Below are positions 13,449-25,658 of a stretch of DNA of 64,000 nt, in pieces. The position numbers and the translations under genes were made by a program. The notes beneath the pieces were generated by a model, which was given only the letters and a program-made list of their open reading frames with translations, was not told the origin of the DNA and ran no database searches. The DNA comes from Bugulina stolonifera (Eukaryota > Bryozoa > Gymnolaemata > Cheilostomatida > Bugulidae). Every line of letters starts with the position of its first letter. Position 1 is the first letter of the stretch. The stretch spans positions 7,176,376-7,240,375 of the forward strand of contig OW285194.1 in assembly GCA_935421135.1 (NCBI GenBank). Direction: 5' to 3'.

Positions 13449-14747
13449 GTTTGGTCTTTCTGATCTCCTGGAAAACAGCATATGGTAAGTATAATAGTCA
13501 AAAAACCTACAATGTTATATTCATATACAAAAGTATCTGGGTTTTTGTCAAAAACTCTCACCAGGTCATACACATGTATACATGTAGCTTACACATGCAT
13601 ACACCAAGACATGTATGAATCAGGCAACAATTTGTGTAATACATTTGTGGTACTTTGTGAAAACGTAAATAATATCAAAAAAAACATTTAAAATAGTTAA
13701 ATACATGTATTTTCTCAACACTGGGTAAAGCCCAAAGCATCCCACATTATTTAGCTCCAATACAATTTACTAGTTAGAATTGTGAGCGAGTAGTCAGTCT
13801 GTATGTTTTAGCATTTATTTAAATGTAAATGTTAACTGCATGTGGGGCGAAGTTTTCGTCACGCATAAAATGGGAATGCTGATGATCTGCTAACAAAGTC
13901 TTACTGTTGATAACTAAAATTGTCATAGGTTCGAACACAGATAGATTTATAAAGTAACCAGTGATGTTTTAGCTCAAGGGTTTCTGGTTGGTATTAACAG
14001 ATGTACATGTACATGTGCTATATAAATTATGAAGAGCAGATTAGGTAAGCCATGAGATATTTTAACTGGTCAAAAGTTAGAGAGGTTGAATAAACGATCA
14101 CTGACACTTTTGGCTAATCTTTTACGTCATCTGAAAACCTTAGATATAATTTCCTGCATCCTAGCTACTCTGCTTCATGGGTTTATGTGTTCTTTTTAAA
14201 TAACTAATAATTTATAATTAATAATTTAATGGCATAAAATTGTAAATCTAGTAGAAATTCTGGACCACCTGTATATGATATTGATCTTCTATATACATGT
14301 GACTGGAGTATACATGAAAATACATGAAATTTACATTTACCTGACAATTGACTGAAGTACATGTAGTGTGTCCAGCTGAAAATTTACAGTGTATGCACAT
14401 TCATCAAGTTATCAACCATGATTATCACTGCCATACACATCGGGAGGTATTCTTGCAAATTAAGAAGATATTGAAAAACAAGATTCAACATGATTGCTCT
14501 ACCTGCATGTACACTGTACATGTACTACATGACTATATTATCCATCATTATAGGTCAACAGAGAACATGCGAAGACTTTTCAAAATGCATCCTGTATTAT
14601 GAGCAACCATGTGTCAATGAACAGAGAGAAGTTTGTATCAGGTCCAATCCAATAGGAACTGACTGTTTTCTTGGGACTGTAGCCAATCAACTGGCGCATA
14701 TGTGTGTATTAGAAAGACCAAATTGCAAGTTGTATCAGACTGTATAA
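13449..14747 (+). CDS. Small secreted cysteine-rich protein, Kazal-like (partial model)
   Basis: Two exons are visible: 13449-13484 (acceptor TTTATTCTAG, donor GTAAGT, phase 1 at both ends) and 14554-14747 (acceptor ATTATAG, stop TAA at 14745-14747). The first encodes the end of a hydrophobic leader (LVFLISWKTAY). The second encodes a 63-residue domain with seven cysteines spaced C-x5-C-x7-C-x7-C-x9-C-x12-C-x6-C. The C-x7-C-x9-C core (EVCIRSNPIGTDCFL) recalls Kazal/follistatin-type inhibitors, in which C-x7-C-x10-C is usual, but the typical VCGSDG and TY residues are missing, so the family call is tentative. The initiating exon must end one base into a codon; I did not find it. Matching phases across the 1.07 kb intron support joining the two exons. 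Confidence 0.5.
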
Positions 14748-14755
14748 TTAATGGT

Positions 14756-15075
14756 AAATCTGATAGCATGTTGTGATGCTATGTCATCTTATGGTAATAT
14801 GTTATGTTATTATTATGCTATACTTTGCTATGCTATGCTATGCTATGCTGCGCTGTGCTGCCTCTGTGCTGCGCTGTGGAATGCTGTACTGTGCTATGCT
14901 ATGCTATGCCGCTTTGTGTAAGCTATTTGAGGGAATGTTATGATACTCTGTGCTATGTTACGTTGCGGTGTGCCATGCCAAGTTACGTTATATTACTGTT
15001 ACATTATGATACAATATGCATGCTTGTTATGCTATGTACGTGTATATAAAAAGTGACGCTATGCTATAATTATTA
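14756..15075. repeat. Degenerate TATGC/GCTATGCT tandem repeat
   Basis: Imperfect repetition of tgctatgcta-type pentamer units, densest at 14815-14910 and grading into tatgtta/gttacgtta variants. It starts a few bases after the stop codon of the preceding gene and may lie in its 3' UTR. Confidence 0.75.
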
Positions 15076-15391
15076 TAAACATATTATGCTATTTCACAGA
15101 ATATGTTATCCTGTACCGTACAGTATGTGATGTTTGCTGCTATGATGTGTACATGTATCATGAGGGTTAACTAAAGCAATTGCAATAATTACATAATATA
15201 TTCTTTCGCATTAATGTTAAACTTTATACCAAAAAGTTCTAACTACCTAGCAGATTTTTGCACATGTAATAAATTATAGCATGATTCAACTACCCTACTG
15301 GTAAAAAGTGATGACAAATACATCTACATGTACATATGCATGCAAAAATTGTAGTGTACAATATAGATGCCATAAAATTATATAATTGGAG

Positions 15392-15509
15392 ATAGTGATA
15401 GAGAAAATTTCTGGGACTGAGGTAACTGGTGGTGAGGGGCTGTCATGTACAACTGTTAATGGAGGCGATCCTGTCGATTTTATGGTGTCTGAACCGGCCG
15501 AAAATGCAA
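15392..15509 (+). CDS. Orphan exon candidate, extracellular beta-sandwich-like
   Basis: A frame open on the plus strand reads ISGTEVTGGEGLSCTTVNGG then a short hydrophobic strand (VDFMVSE) and ends at a strong donor (AA|GTAAGTTT). The composition resembles an Ig- or fibronectin-like strand pair. The acceptor (TTGGAG|ATAG) has a poor pyrimidine tract, and the next acceptor downstream (15592) gives an early stop, so this may be a relic. An overlapping minus-strand frame (15295-15591) is equally open. Confidence 0.22.
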
Positions 15510-16060
15510 GTAAGTTTGTACAATAGTCAGTCAGTGGTTGGCTGATATGTTGTAAAATAGGGCTGACACCTTCGAGGTGAAAGTGATTCAAAACAGTATA
15601 CTTTGTGCTTGAACCTTAGGCACTTTAAAAGTAGTGAGGGGCTCAGTTATGTAATTTAACCCATGTCCTTTTATCACAGAACTAAAGCACAAGAAATTCA
15701 GAGATGAGACTGAAAATCTTGTCTCTGAACAATAATATTCACAGTGAGTGAACTTTCTGGGCCCTTGCATGTTCAAGCAACTAAATATTATTAAAAGAAT
15801 TTTGTTTGAAAATTGTGTAGCACTAAAATTTTGCAATAGTATTTCTGATACTTAACAGAATGCTATGATCTACATGTAAAATATAGACACCAAATAGCTG
15901 TTTACTACTGTAAGACTTTGATATTCTTGTGTAACATACATAGTTCAGACTTTGATTGTAATCACTACACTTGCTCCAGCCTGTCATCATGTTGTGGTGA
16001 AACAGCCTGCCAAGACATAGACTGTGTTCTTGTACATATACGTATGCCTTGACATTGTTA
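15510..16060. other. Intergenic, nothing supported
   Basis: Overlapping minus-strand short frames only, with no domain or splice support. Confidence 0.45.
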
Positions 16061-16850
16061 TTCATTCACATAATTATGCATTACGTTATCCATATTATCC
16101 ATTCATGCATTATTGTCTTACCTTGTACATTTATTATATGCATGACTGCACTCTTATTATTATAATCAATTAATTATCATGTGCTCGATTATTGTTATCC
16201 ACCAATCAGATTATTGTGATTACATTCTGGTTTTTCCCACATACTATAAGCAATTATCTTCTCTTATCTGATTGTACAAGACTGAGTCTTTGTCCATGTA
16301 CTTTTGAAGGCCGATATCTTGGAATAGGCTCATATTTATATACTTTCTATTTGAGACCATTGTAAGGACCTTTTGTGCCAAGGCCGACCCTTTTTGTGGC
16401 CGACGTTGGGCAGAACCATCCATGTTGTTGCATCAGTTCCGGACCCAATACCTTATCGGCCAGGCCCAATACCTTATCGGCCCTTTTACCGGAAGTATAT
16501 TTACTATATAAGATAGCACATTTCCTGCATGAAATCAGTTGTTAGTTGCGCTTGAATAAAGCAACATATCTTCTAACTCAAACATAGAGGCTTACTCTTT
16601 AGGCGGGTAGCTCCACCGGCGGATGCACAGATCCATACGGCTCGAGTTCATCTCCATCCTCGTTTAAGCATATCTCTACACCACTTCTGCGACTTAGGTC
16701 GATCCCAGGTTCTATATTAATCTAGCGCCGGGCTTAAGTTCCTAGAATATCAGATCTTTCTTTCTACACTTCCTTGGAGTATAAAGTCTACAGACCTACG
16801 TCGACCCTGGACTCTTCAATGAGTCTCAGCATCGGCCTACGTTAAGATAT
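16061..16850 (+). mobile_element. LTR-like repeat with internal promoter signals
   Basis: A repeat unit shared with 17150 and (inverted) 17960, containing AGTCTTT...GATGTCTTGGA-type and TGTAAGGACC...GGCCGACC-type blocks. From about 16362 it looks like an LTR: a TGT start, a tandem 17-mer CCCAATACCTTATCGGC at 16445 and again about 23 bp on, CCCTTTTACCGGAA, a TATA box (TATATAAGATAGC, 16505-16520), and AATAAAG at about 16555 roughly 50 bp downstream. No coding frame accompanies it, so a solo LTR or non-autonomous element is likely. The right boundary is uncertain. Confidence 0.42.
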
Positions 16851-17149
16851 ACATAATTACAAGAGCATCCAGTAACTGTTCACTCTTTATGTAATGTGTG
16901 GAAGGTCACTTGGTTGTCCTCTACCAACCTCCAAGCCCTTCCCATACTCGTGCCCTCGGCACCCGTATGCAAACACTAAAAAGATTACAGTATACATTGT
17001 AGGTGGCTGTAAATTCATGTGAGCCACCTTAAACAAAATATAATACATGTATTGTGGTGTTTCAGCTCATCTAGCCTGCAGACACTAACTACGTTCTATA
17101 CTGCAAGGACTACACATTAATGAATGTACACTTGTTCACTACCTACTAT

Positions 17150-17960
17150 TATCAATTAGCTGTCTGGCTCATGTGTTATTATTATCAACCAATCATGTTC
17201 ATTATACTTCTATATTATTCTGCTTCTATGCATACGCATATTGTTATAACCAGCCACATTGTTATATAAATCGTTCTAAGTCTTTTTCCCTATTGTAAAT
17301 AATGGCTGATGTCTTGGATCATAGCGGTTTTTCTATAATATAATCTTTCCCGCATGTTTGTAAACCCATTTTGTACATGGCCGACGTCATTTTCACTAGG
17401 GATGGTTTCGTCCAGCCAAGCAAAATCCCAAGCCAATAGCCCTTCTGACCTGGGTCAGACGGCCATCTTGTGATTTTTATTTGCGACCCGGGTCCATCCA
17501 AGGGGTCGCGAAGACACCTATCGCTTCGAGGTATGGAATAGTTCGTCAAAAGCAGGGACAAGCTCACGTCAAATAGAGGAGATAACTTTGAACGAAATCT
17601 GCTTCGTATTAGTGCAAAGCATCGAAAGCCAGTGAATACAGTATCGACCATGGAAAATGGATAACGATAGGTCGGGAAAAAAGGTCGAGGTCTGACCTAA
17701 AAAAGGTCGGCTATGTCAAAAGAAACTTGTAAACATATGAAAGATATTATACAATGTATATGTATATAAAAAAACTGGTAGGATCTAATACGTCGTCCAT
17801 TATTTACAATAGGCAAAAGACTTAAGTACAATATCATCCACTTGCTATAATGATGAAGTAATGCATAGTAAACAATAGTAGGCAAGTTTAGGCATTTATG
17901 AATGGGTAATAACGATGCATAAGCCAGACAGTTAGTTTATACTATGCATATAACAATAAT
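17150..17960. mobile_element. Fold-back element with long inverted terminal arms
   Basis: The left arm (17156-17400) and the reverse complement of the right arm (17690-17940) align over roughly 200 bp. They share CTGTCTGGCT, AAGTCTTT-CCTATTGTAAATAATGG, and CATGTTTGTAAAC...GGCCGAC against CATATGTTTACAAG...GCCGACC. The ~290-bp centre is GC-richer and contains a 110-codon minus-strand frame (17319-17651) that resembles no transposase I know. It belongs to the same repeat family as 16061-16400. It may be two LTR-like copies in inverted orientation rather than one transposon. Confidence 0.55.
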
Positions 17961-18748
17961 GCATGCAATGCAACTGTGGGCAAGTATAAAGTTAGTTATA
18001 GTGTGGCAGTCTATAAGAGACTGGACATGTCTGGCATGCCAAAACACCACATTGTTGAGACATGAAGTTCTCCCTAAGCGCTATGCAAGTGTAGTAATGT
18101 GTGATGTGCACATTTGAACTAATAATATGCAACAAAATACAAAATAACATCCAATTATTGACCTAACAATACCTGGGTTCATGTACAAACTATATAATAA
18201 GTCCAATAATTATACAGAAAGGTTTTGAACAAATGAGTGGCAACTCTAAGGCAACAGAGTCAATCTATAGAATATGTTTTTTGCATAGCTGCAATACATG
18301 TACATGTATAAAATTAGCACTTCATCTCCATCGGGTAGAATAAAGAAGGGCAAATTAGCAATAGCAACAGAGATTTAAGTATGTAACTTATGCTTAAAAC
18401 AGCTAAAATTTATATAATAAACATATTCATTGTATATACTTTCACAGAATGCACTGGTATCTAGTTGCAAGGTCTAAATATTGTTGCCAATTTGGTTACT
18501 TATGGCTACCGTGTCGGATTGCCCGAGTAGAGTTGTATTTTGACATAATCATGACAAACTGTCGTTTATTGTGCGCATAACCATTGGTGGATTAGACATC
18601 ATGACGGTTTCTGCATTCCTGCTTGTCTAACACCACTCTGTGTATTCATCTGTAGAATTGGAGAGAACAAGTGGAATCGCAGTTCCTACAGCGGTTGGAA
18701 TTACACCTCTCGGACTTTGCGCTGTGCTAGAATAGGCTAACATTTGTC
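17961..18748. other. Intergenic; GC-richer patch 18500-18750 open in several frames
   Basis: The patch upstream of 18749 is richer in GC than the flanks and is open in more than one frame on both strands. One plus-strand frame ends NYTSRTLRCARIG. One minus-strand frame is Cys-rich (ERCNSNRCRNCDSTC). None has matching splice sites on both sides, so I call no gene. It could be a promoter-proximal region for the exon at 18749. Confidence 0.35.
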
Positions 18749-18796
18749 ATGTCGGAGGAAACCGCGGGGCAGTTTTTGCGTTTATTGTATCATCGT
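18749..18796 (+). CDS. Candidate first coding exon, unknown gene
   Basis: ATG (18749-18751) opens a 16-codon frame, MSEETAGQFLRLLYHR, that ends exactly at a strong donor (CGT|GTAAGT) in phase 0, within a GC-richer patch. It has no signal peptide. The phase does not match the phase-1 acceptor of the TSP1 gene exon at 19914, so it is probably not that gene's first exon. I found no downstream partner exon. Confidence 0.3.
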
Positions 18797-19913
18797 GTAA
18801 GTACTAGGGTATCCTATTAATACATAATTAATTTCTGTTTCTCTTTCCTTACCTCACACATAGTCCTAGTTACTTTCTTTAATGACTATCACATTCTAAG
18901 TTCTTATATATGAACTAGTGGGATATGCATACTTTGAGTTGTGATAACGGAGTTTCTTTACTATTTACAGTATTAGGTATCATCAATTGAGAGATTGAAA
19001 TGTGCTTCTAGACATTGACATACACAGATGCATTACGTTGCCTAAAGCTTTTTCTTCTCTGAGTGGCAAATTTTTTTGTTTCAGTATGTACTGCTCTCAA
19101 ATGTTAAACCAATGTTATATACAAAATGTAGGTAATAAGACCTTGGGGATTCGAGTTTTACATGTAATATTAACAATAAGGGGTATATTTAAACAATCAC
19201 AGGTAGACCTAACTATTCTAAGCATTTATTCAATTTTTTGTGGGTGAAATAATGGAAGGCTTCACAATGTATCCAAGCAGTTTAAAAATTCACTAAGACT
19301 AATAAATGAGATGAAACCATTTAGAATAAAAAGCTAACAATCGAAAAAACATATTTAATACGACTTTAAATATACATTATAGGTTTAGGAATAGTGTTGT
19401 TGTGCAATAAATTTGACTATCCATTCCGTTAATTACTGTATTAATAGATTGTTTCATCCGATTTGTTTAGCACAGTTTAGCGCCCCCCCCCTCGTATCGT
19501 AGCAAGATTGACATTGCTTGGTGAAATATAATGCTTTAAACGGAAATAGTTATAAAGTACACAACAACCATTGATAGGGCTAGGCTGTAACACAATCCGT
19601 TCAACTGTGTAAATACATCGCTAGTCCTACTAAATTCGGATTGCAAAACCTAAAATTTCCACAGCTCTGTCTTTACGTTGGTGCAAGATTATTCGTCAAA
19701 GTTTGACCAAATTCGAAAACTCAATTAGCCAATCACTGATGAATCCTCAAATTGGCTGTTTTTCTGTTTCTATTTGGTGACAAATTTACATGTACATGTA
19801 GGTTGTGTCAGTAGCGTGACATTGGGTAAAAGTACTGTTGTTGCAAGTCACCCTGTCAAGGCTAAGACTTATTAAACATTTTATTCAACAATATTGGGAC
19901 ACATTTCTTGCAG
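18797..19913. other. Intergenic or intronic, nothing supported
   Basis: AT-rich, with a C run at about 19485 and a TACATGTACATGTA at 19788-19801. It probably lies in the first intron or upstream region of the TSP1 gene that follows. Confidence 0.45.
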
Positions 19914-22900
19914 GTGACTGCGCTTGCCCTGGCTGGAGTGCGTGGAGTTCTTGCGATAGTAAGTGCACACGTACCAGAAGTCAAACCTGCACTGGTCCAG
20001 CATCACTTGGCTGCGGAGAAAAGACAGAAACTGAAGGATGTTCTGCTAATCAAGGAAACTGCCTAGATTGTAGCTGTGCAGGTTCGTGGTCGACCTGGTC
20101 ATCCTGCTCTGTGACATGCTTTGGTGGCTCTAGAACCAGAACTAGAAAGTGTATAGCTTTAGCTGCAGGTGCAACGTGTTCAGATATTTCTTCAGCGGAA
20201 TCTTGTGGAGATGTGAGTAAACTTAAATAATATGACGAATGAACCAGAATCGAAAACCGCTTGTTGTGAAAAATTGCATTGAACTTTTTATGCATTTTTC
20301 TTCGGACAATCCTTTTGCAGTATTATGAAATAGAAATGACTTACAACTCCATATTTTTTAACAGTAAAGGTAAACAGTTGAGTTCAAAGATGTAAAAAGT
20401 TATGTTACCACTAGAAATTTCCATGTCTTCGTTTTTGAAACAGCTGCTCTAGCTACACATACCAACTTCCCTAGTTGATCAAAATCCTGTTGTTGCACAC
20501 TGGTAACACAGTTGAAACGTCTGTTGCAAAATTGATACTACATCGGGCGGCGACAAAGTTGTAATATTTCTATCAGCTTAGATGACATTTTGATCGCTAG
20601 CTCCTCTAATTATTCCATAAAAATATTTAGATGCAGTAAAACTAGTATAGAGTTACTAAATTTTATTTGAAGTAATTAGGATATGACAAGACTCTAACAG
20701 CGGTAAAGTAACTTCCTACGGTTTAAAAATATTTATTGCATAGTCCAATGTGACAAGTTGGAGAAAAACTGCAGCTTTCTTATTCACCGGGATATCTAGT
20801 CTCCGCCTTGTAGCAGTAAGCATTGAAAGCCAAAAGAAAAACATGCATTTGATCTTAGGAAGTGACAGCCATGTAACTACCCTAAATAACATATGCAGTG
20901 CAGTGAAAATATTATAGGCCTGCTTCAAAACGATAACTGCCATCAACAATAAAATGTTCTGCATCAACTAGCTATAAATAAGTTAGTCTGTTCAGCACCC
21001 TGCAATCAAATGAAATAAACCACATGGATAAGACTTTTATCTAAGCAAATTACTATTATTTTAAGTTAGCTTAAATGCTTTTTAAAAATTCAATCCCAAA
21101 CTACTTTTGAATTACATGACTTGTGTGCTAACCTTTGGTACAGTTTGGTGATAATTTTAGCCGAGCTGCATAAACCTAAACAGCTTCAACTGTAACTGTG
21201 GTGGATGGGGAACATGGAGTACATGCAGTATTCCCTGCGGTTCAGGAATCACTAGCAGAACTAGAACATGCACACCAGCTCCCTCAGCTCCAGCCAACTC
21301 CTGTAACTCTGGTATCTTCCCGACAACCGAGAACAAATCATGCATGCTGGCAACGGTAAGAACACACAGACTACAACATTTACATGTACATCAGTAAATC
21401 ATAGTCGGCAATGTGTGTGTACATGCACAATTGACTATATTATTATTCTATTAAAGAGTGTATATTTTAGCAAGTACCTTGTTGCCTGCATTATACAACA
21501 TGTAGATATACCAAAGCTTTGATCTGACTTCATGCTGCTCAATATGCTATTTAACGCCTGTAGTGTACCACACCAGCCCCTACTACAATAGCTCCTGCTA
21601 CAGCTACTATAACTACTACAGCGACTACAACGGCTACAACGACTACAACTCCTGTTCCTTGTGTATGTGACAATTGGACAAACATTGGATTCTGTACTGG
21701 TGCCTGCGATACGGGTCTACAAACAAGATTTAGAACTTGTAACAACTGTGCATCTACAACACCAACTATCTCTGATGAAGTCTGCGTTTTACCAGTAAGT
21801 CAACACTAGTTATACAATACCGTGTTTATGCACTGTGTTAACAACAACAATGCATTACTCTAGTCGTTGAATGAGCATGTTGCACATAGCTGCCTATAAT
21901 TAACAAGGTTCAGGGGCTAAGTACCGAGTAAAAAGAGCGAGTCAGTAACTTCAGACACATATTCCGATGCAACATAACCTTAATAATTGCATGATGATGC
22001 ACGAATAGTATTAAGACTACGTTTAAAAGAAAGATTAATGTTTCAATTCATACCAAAGCTTGGATTCAAAGTATATTGACAAATAGGCAACTTGGAAATT
22101 TTATAAACGTCTTCTCTTTTTGACGAAAGATAATAAATATACTTGCATCATCCAATTAAGTGTGAATGGCATCACATTAAATTTATTTATTGAAACATTA
22201 TTTCTCTCACCAACCTTCTAACCTGTCGGATGGATCCTGCACTAGGTTAATCTATGGACCATATACTGTACATGAATAAATACACACTAGAAATAAAAAT
22301 TGACTGCCTTGCCAAAAGGCCAGCCATCACTATTTCAACAGCCATACTGTATAATAGTAGATGCCCACTATTCTAACCGGCGACAATGTTATTTTATAAC
22401 TTTTGCAGTCATGCGACACAATAGACCCTGGACCATGTGAATGTGGGCCCTTTACAGTGAGTGAATGTGACCGCACATGCGGCTTTGGAACCCAGACTTT
22501 TAGACGAACATGCAGTTCTACCTGTTCACCTGGAACTGTAACATTCACAACGGTTAACTGTCGGCGGCGGGTAAGCAATTCCTGTCTCAACATTCAGTGT
22601 TAATATTTTTTTTAAGCAAAACATAGCAAAGTACGACCCAATTGGGTGATGTTTTATCCTTGCTTAAGAATAAACAAACCCAGATATACATGCTTGTAGC
22701 TCAAATCTCATCGAAAGGCGTAGGTTTGCTAAAAAAACTCCTAGTTTCTGCCTAATCAAGAAATTCTAGTGTACCAGAAGAACAGTGATAGCCCAACAGC
22801 GTAATCAATATACATGTACTTCCAAAAATATAAACTTGTCACATTTGAAATTGAATAAAGCAAAAACTATTTATGTTGATTTACTGTGTCAATATTAATT

Positions 22901-23202
22901 CACTTGAAAACAGTAAGGGTATTTCTTGAATTGACCATATTTTAATCAGATATAATTCATGTCAAAGGCATACAAATATATATTCGTAGGCATGCCCCAG
23001 GAGATCTCTGAGGCCAAAGAGAGTAAGACCAAAACAGCCGAGAAGAAACAAAAACAGCAACAAAAAGACACAGAAAAACCGACCCAATCAATGCAAAGGG
23101 AGATCCCCAAACCGAAGGAGGAAGTGCTTTCAGAAAAAGAATAAACAGTTGCGTCAAAGATGCAGGAAAAATAGAAAACCTACTAGAAAGAGGGCTAACT
23201 AA
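19914..23202 (+). CDS. Secreted multi-TSP1 repeat protein with polybasic C-terminus (5' end missing)
   Basis: Five exons: 19914-20212, 21161-21355, 21564-21794, 22409-22570, 22990-23202 (stop TAA at 23200-23202). The first is entered in phase 1; all internal introns are phase 0 and all sites are GT-AG. Exon 1 encodes two TSP1 repeats (GWSAWSSC and GSWSTWSSC cores) and exon 2 a third (GGWGTWSTC...CGSG...RTRTC). Exon 3 is a Thr-rich linker plus a divergent repeat (NWTNIGFC...RFRTC). Exon 4 is another divergent repeat that has lost its tryptophans (CGFGTQTFRRTC). Each module begins with a CxC motif (CAC, CSC, CNC, CVC, CEC). The last exon is a Lys/Arg-rich, cysteine-containing tail of 70 residues, a likely heparan-sulfate or matrix-binding segment. 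The exon with the signal peptide was not found upstream. TSP1 modules act outside cells in adhesion and matrix binding. The start given is the first supported exon, not the start codon. Confidence 0.8.
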
Positions 23203-25247
23203 AGCATCTAATATGTGATCCTAGATTATCAAAATCAGATATTCAATGTTGGCAGATGTTACCAGATTTTCTTGCAATTATAATTTGCTATAATAATTCA
23301 TGATTTGTTATATTCATGTTTTACATATACATGTACATGTACATGTACATGTATAGTTTTACCAGTTTTTAGGCATGTGAATTTTTTAAAAGTAGAAAGA
23401 CTCTGCTCATTAAATTAGGCTTTACTGCAATCCTATGGACTTCCGCATGTCTGATTCTGACAGGAAGATTCACATATTTGAATTACATACCAATCATTTA
23501 AACATTCATTTATCAAAAATAGGCCTATACATACTGTCCTTTTACTTACATTTTATCACAAAGAAGTAAATCTGTTAAATAGAAGTTTGGTTATTTCGCT
23601 TACCATCCCTGCTTGACCCACGACAGCAAAAAGTGTCGTACACATACATGCATATCATACAGCTTTGTTTGAACAATTCTCAAGATGTTATTTACACTCA
23701 TGTACATTACATGTATTCAGAAGTGCTACATAACATATTGTATTATTCTTTTGCTTGTTACGAATATCACAACTTTTCCAACATGACCCCCACTTAAGAA
23801 ATAAAGCACTGCATGATTAAGTTACAGTGTACATTTTTCATTTACTAGATAGTTTGATATTTATATTTGTCATTCATCACCATGTATTCTCATGCACCAT
23901 GATGCAGGTGCTCGTAATAGAGTAAGCTACGTGTACAGTAGACTAAGGGAAACCCTCTACGATTCTAAATCTCCAAGTCGCTTACCCTGAAGAGCGCACA
24001 ATAATGTATAATATTATGGCTCCTTTGTAATTACACTATTTTTTCATTATGGCAAGCCTCTAGTGTGGGCCCCAGAATGTCCTAATAAACTTTCGTAGTT
24101 TAATTTCTAGAGAATGTCCTCTTTTGAAGAACTTTATCTGACTTCCACTAAAACACATTAGGTCCTTGAGCTTTTCCTCGTGATGTAACAATATACCAAA
24201 ACACATTCTTGTCTAAATTACGCAGGCAGAGACGAGGTGTGAGAAGTATGATTTATGAACATTGAAAAATGTAAACATCTAAATCAATGGAATATTGAGC
24301 CTAATCCCGGTTAATAGTCACCATACATCTACTGTCAGTATCACGCAGTGACCTGCCCATCATAGGCGCATGCTGCAGCATAATATTTAGTAGTAGGTGA
24401 GATGAATAGTTTATATATTTTGTGACTACAGGCTGGCCATTTATACACATACAGAATAATTCATCCCAGAAATGGGTATGCCTTTGCGTTGTACTACTGA
24501 TAACTTTATAGATATAAAGACTGGTCTGTGCAAGTGAACATGTACATCATACTACTACGTTGGCAATGCCAGTCGCCTCACATACATGTAACTATCATTA
24601 GTGCAATGACTGAGGGATTAGGAGGGAAATACACGCACTTGTAGTCGAATAAAATATCTGAGTAGATAAACTAGCACCTTTTACTTGTACAAGCTTTAAA
24701 TTTTTAAGCAGAGATCATGTTCATGTTGAATTATTTTTTATTTAGTGCATTCCTTCTTACACAATAACTAGACTAAGAGAAAGCTTGTGATGCGATGCAT
24801 AATCTAAACTGATGCATCTTCGTTTGCATTGTGTGCTTGAATCACAGTAACCACAAGCGATGTGTAATGTAAAGTCGGCAAGTGAACACAACTCCACAAG
24901 TTGCCAACCAGTTAGTGCTAACTTGAGTAACAGGAGCTATAATGAACATGTGACTGTCACAAACACTTTAAAGCTGGTATTTATTAGTTTGTAATATCTT
25001 GATTGTGTATTATACAATTTGTACCATTCATGTTTACTTATATTATTTTGTATGATACTCTATTTAAATTACGTGTTTTCCTGGCTTGCCGATGGAATCA
25101 TGCAACGTTGCTGGTATCCCACCATGGCATAGCCTGTGATATTTAGATTAGATTCGTCTTGTACATGTGCATGATTGCATAAACATTATCATTGTTGTTG
25201 ATGCATGTATATGATTAGTTCAGCAGTGTTAATGTCCTACCAGCATC
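23203..25247. other. Intergenic; TACATGTA tract, otherwise nothing
   Basis: Contains a run of five overlapping TACATGTA units at 23328-23353 directly 3' of the TSP1 gene. No exons were recognised. A minus-strand GTAAGC/GTAAGT pair near 23560-23610 has no convincing coding frame. Confidence 0.5.
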
Positions 25248-25390
25248 CATGCCAATGCCAATGCCAATGCCAATGCCAATGCCAATGGCAGTGACAATGC
25301 CAATGCCAATGCCAATGCTAATGCCAATGCCAATGCCAATGCAAATGCCAATACCAATGCCAATGCTAATGCTAATGCCTGTGCCAATGT
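25248..25390. repeat. (CCAATG)n hexanucleotide microsatellite
   Basis: About 23 units of CCAATG/GCCAAT with scattered substitutions (ctaatg, caaatg, gtgaca). It lies 270 bp beyond the stop codon of the minus-strand gene at 25659. Confidence 0.95.
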
Positions 25391-25658
25391 ATGACTTCTT
25401 GCCATTTAGTACGTTTGATCCATAGGTTTGCGAAGGTTACTCTATTTAGAAAAATAAAATTGTGGTAAATCAAAATTAACAAGTATAACCATTTTGGTGA
25501 CAAAAAAGTTTATGAAACATATAGAGAAAGTTTTTCAAGTGGGGAAACAAAGATTGTTGACAAATTTTGAAAAGCCTATTTCTTAAAATTGATAAATTTA
25601 GAGGTTAAAGAAGTGTTTAGCTGTGTCTTTAATTATAGTTCTCGCCATCATCTGTTGC

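Noticed and set aside
14804..15049. 81-codon Cys/Leu/Tyr-rich frame
   Set aside because: Translation of the TATGC tandem repeat.
17319..17651. 110-codon minus-strand frame in the fold-back element
   Set aside because: No transposase or other motif; GC-rich repeat interior is open by composition.
18560..18740. Plus-strand frame ending NYTSRTLRCARIG as a further TSP1 repeat
   Set aside because: Lacks the CSxTCG core and has no usable splice sites; neighbouring frames on both strands are equally open.
19838..19913. ATG at 19838 as the start of the multi-TSP1 protein
   Set aside because: The 25 residues before 19914 are not a signal peptide and a good acceptor (TTCTTGCAG) ends at 19913, so an upstream exon is more likely.
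22959..23144. 61-codon Lys/Glu-rich frame overlapping the last TSP1 exon
   Set aside because: The upstream exon ends in phase 0, and the acceptor at 22989 forces the Arg/Lys/Cys frame that runs to a stop at 23202.
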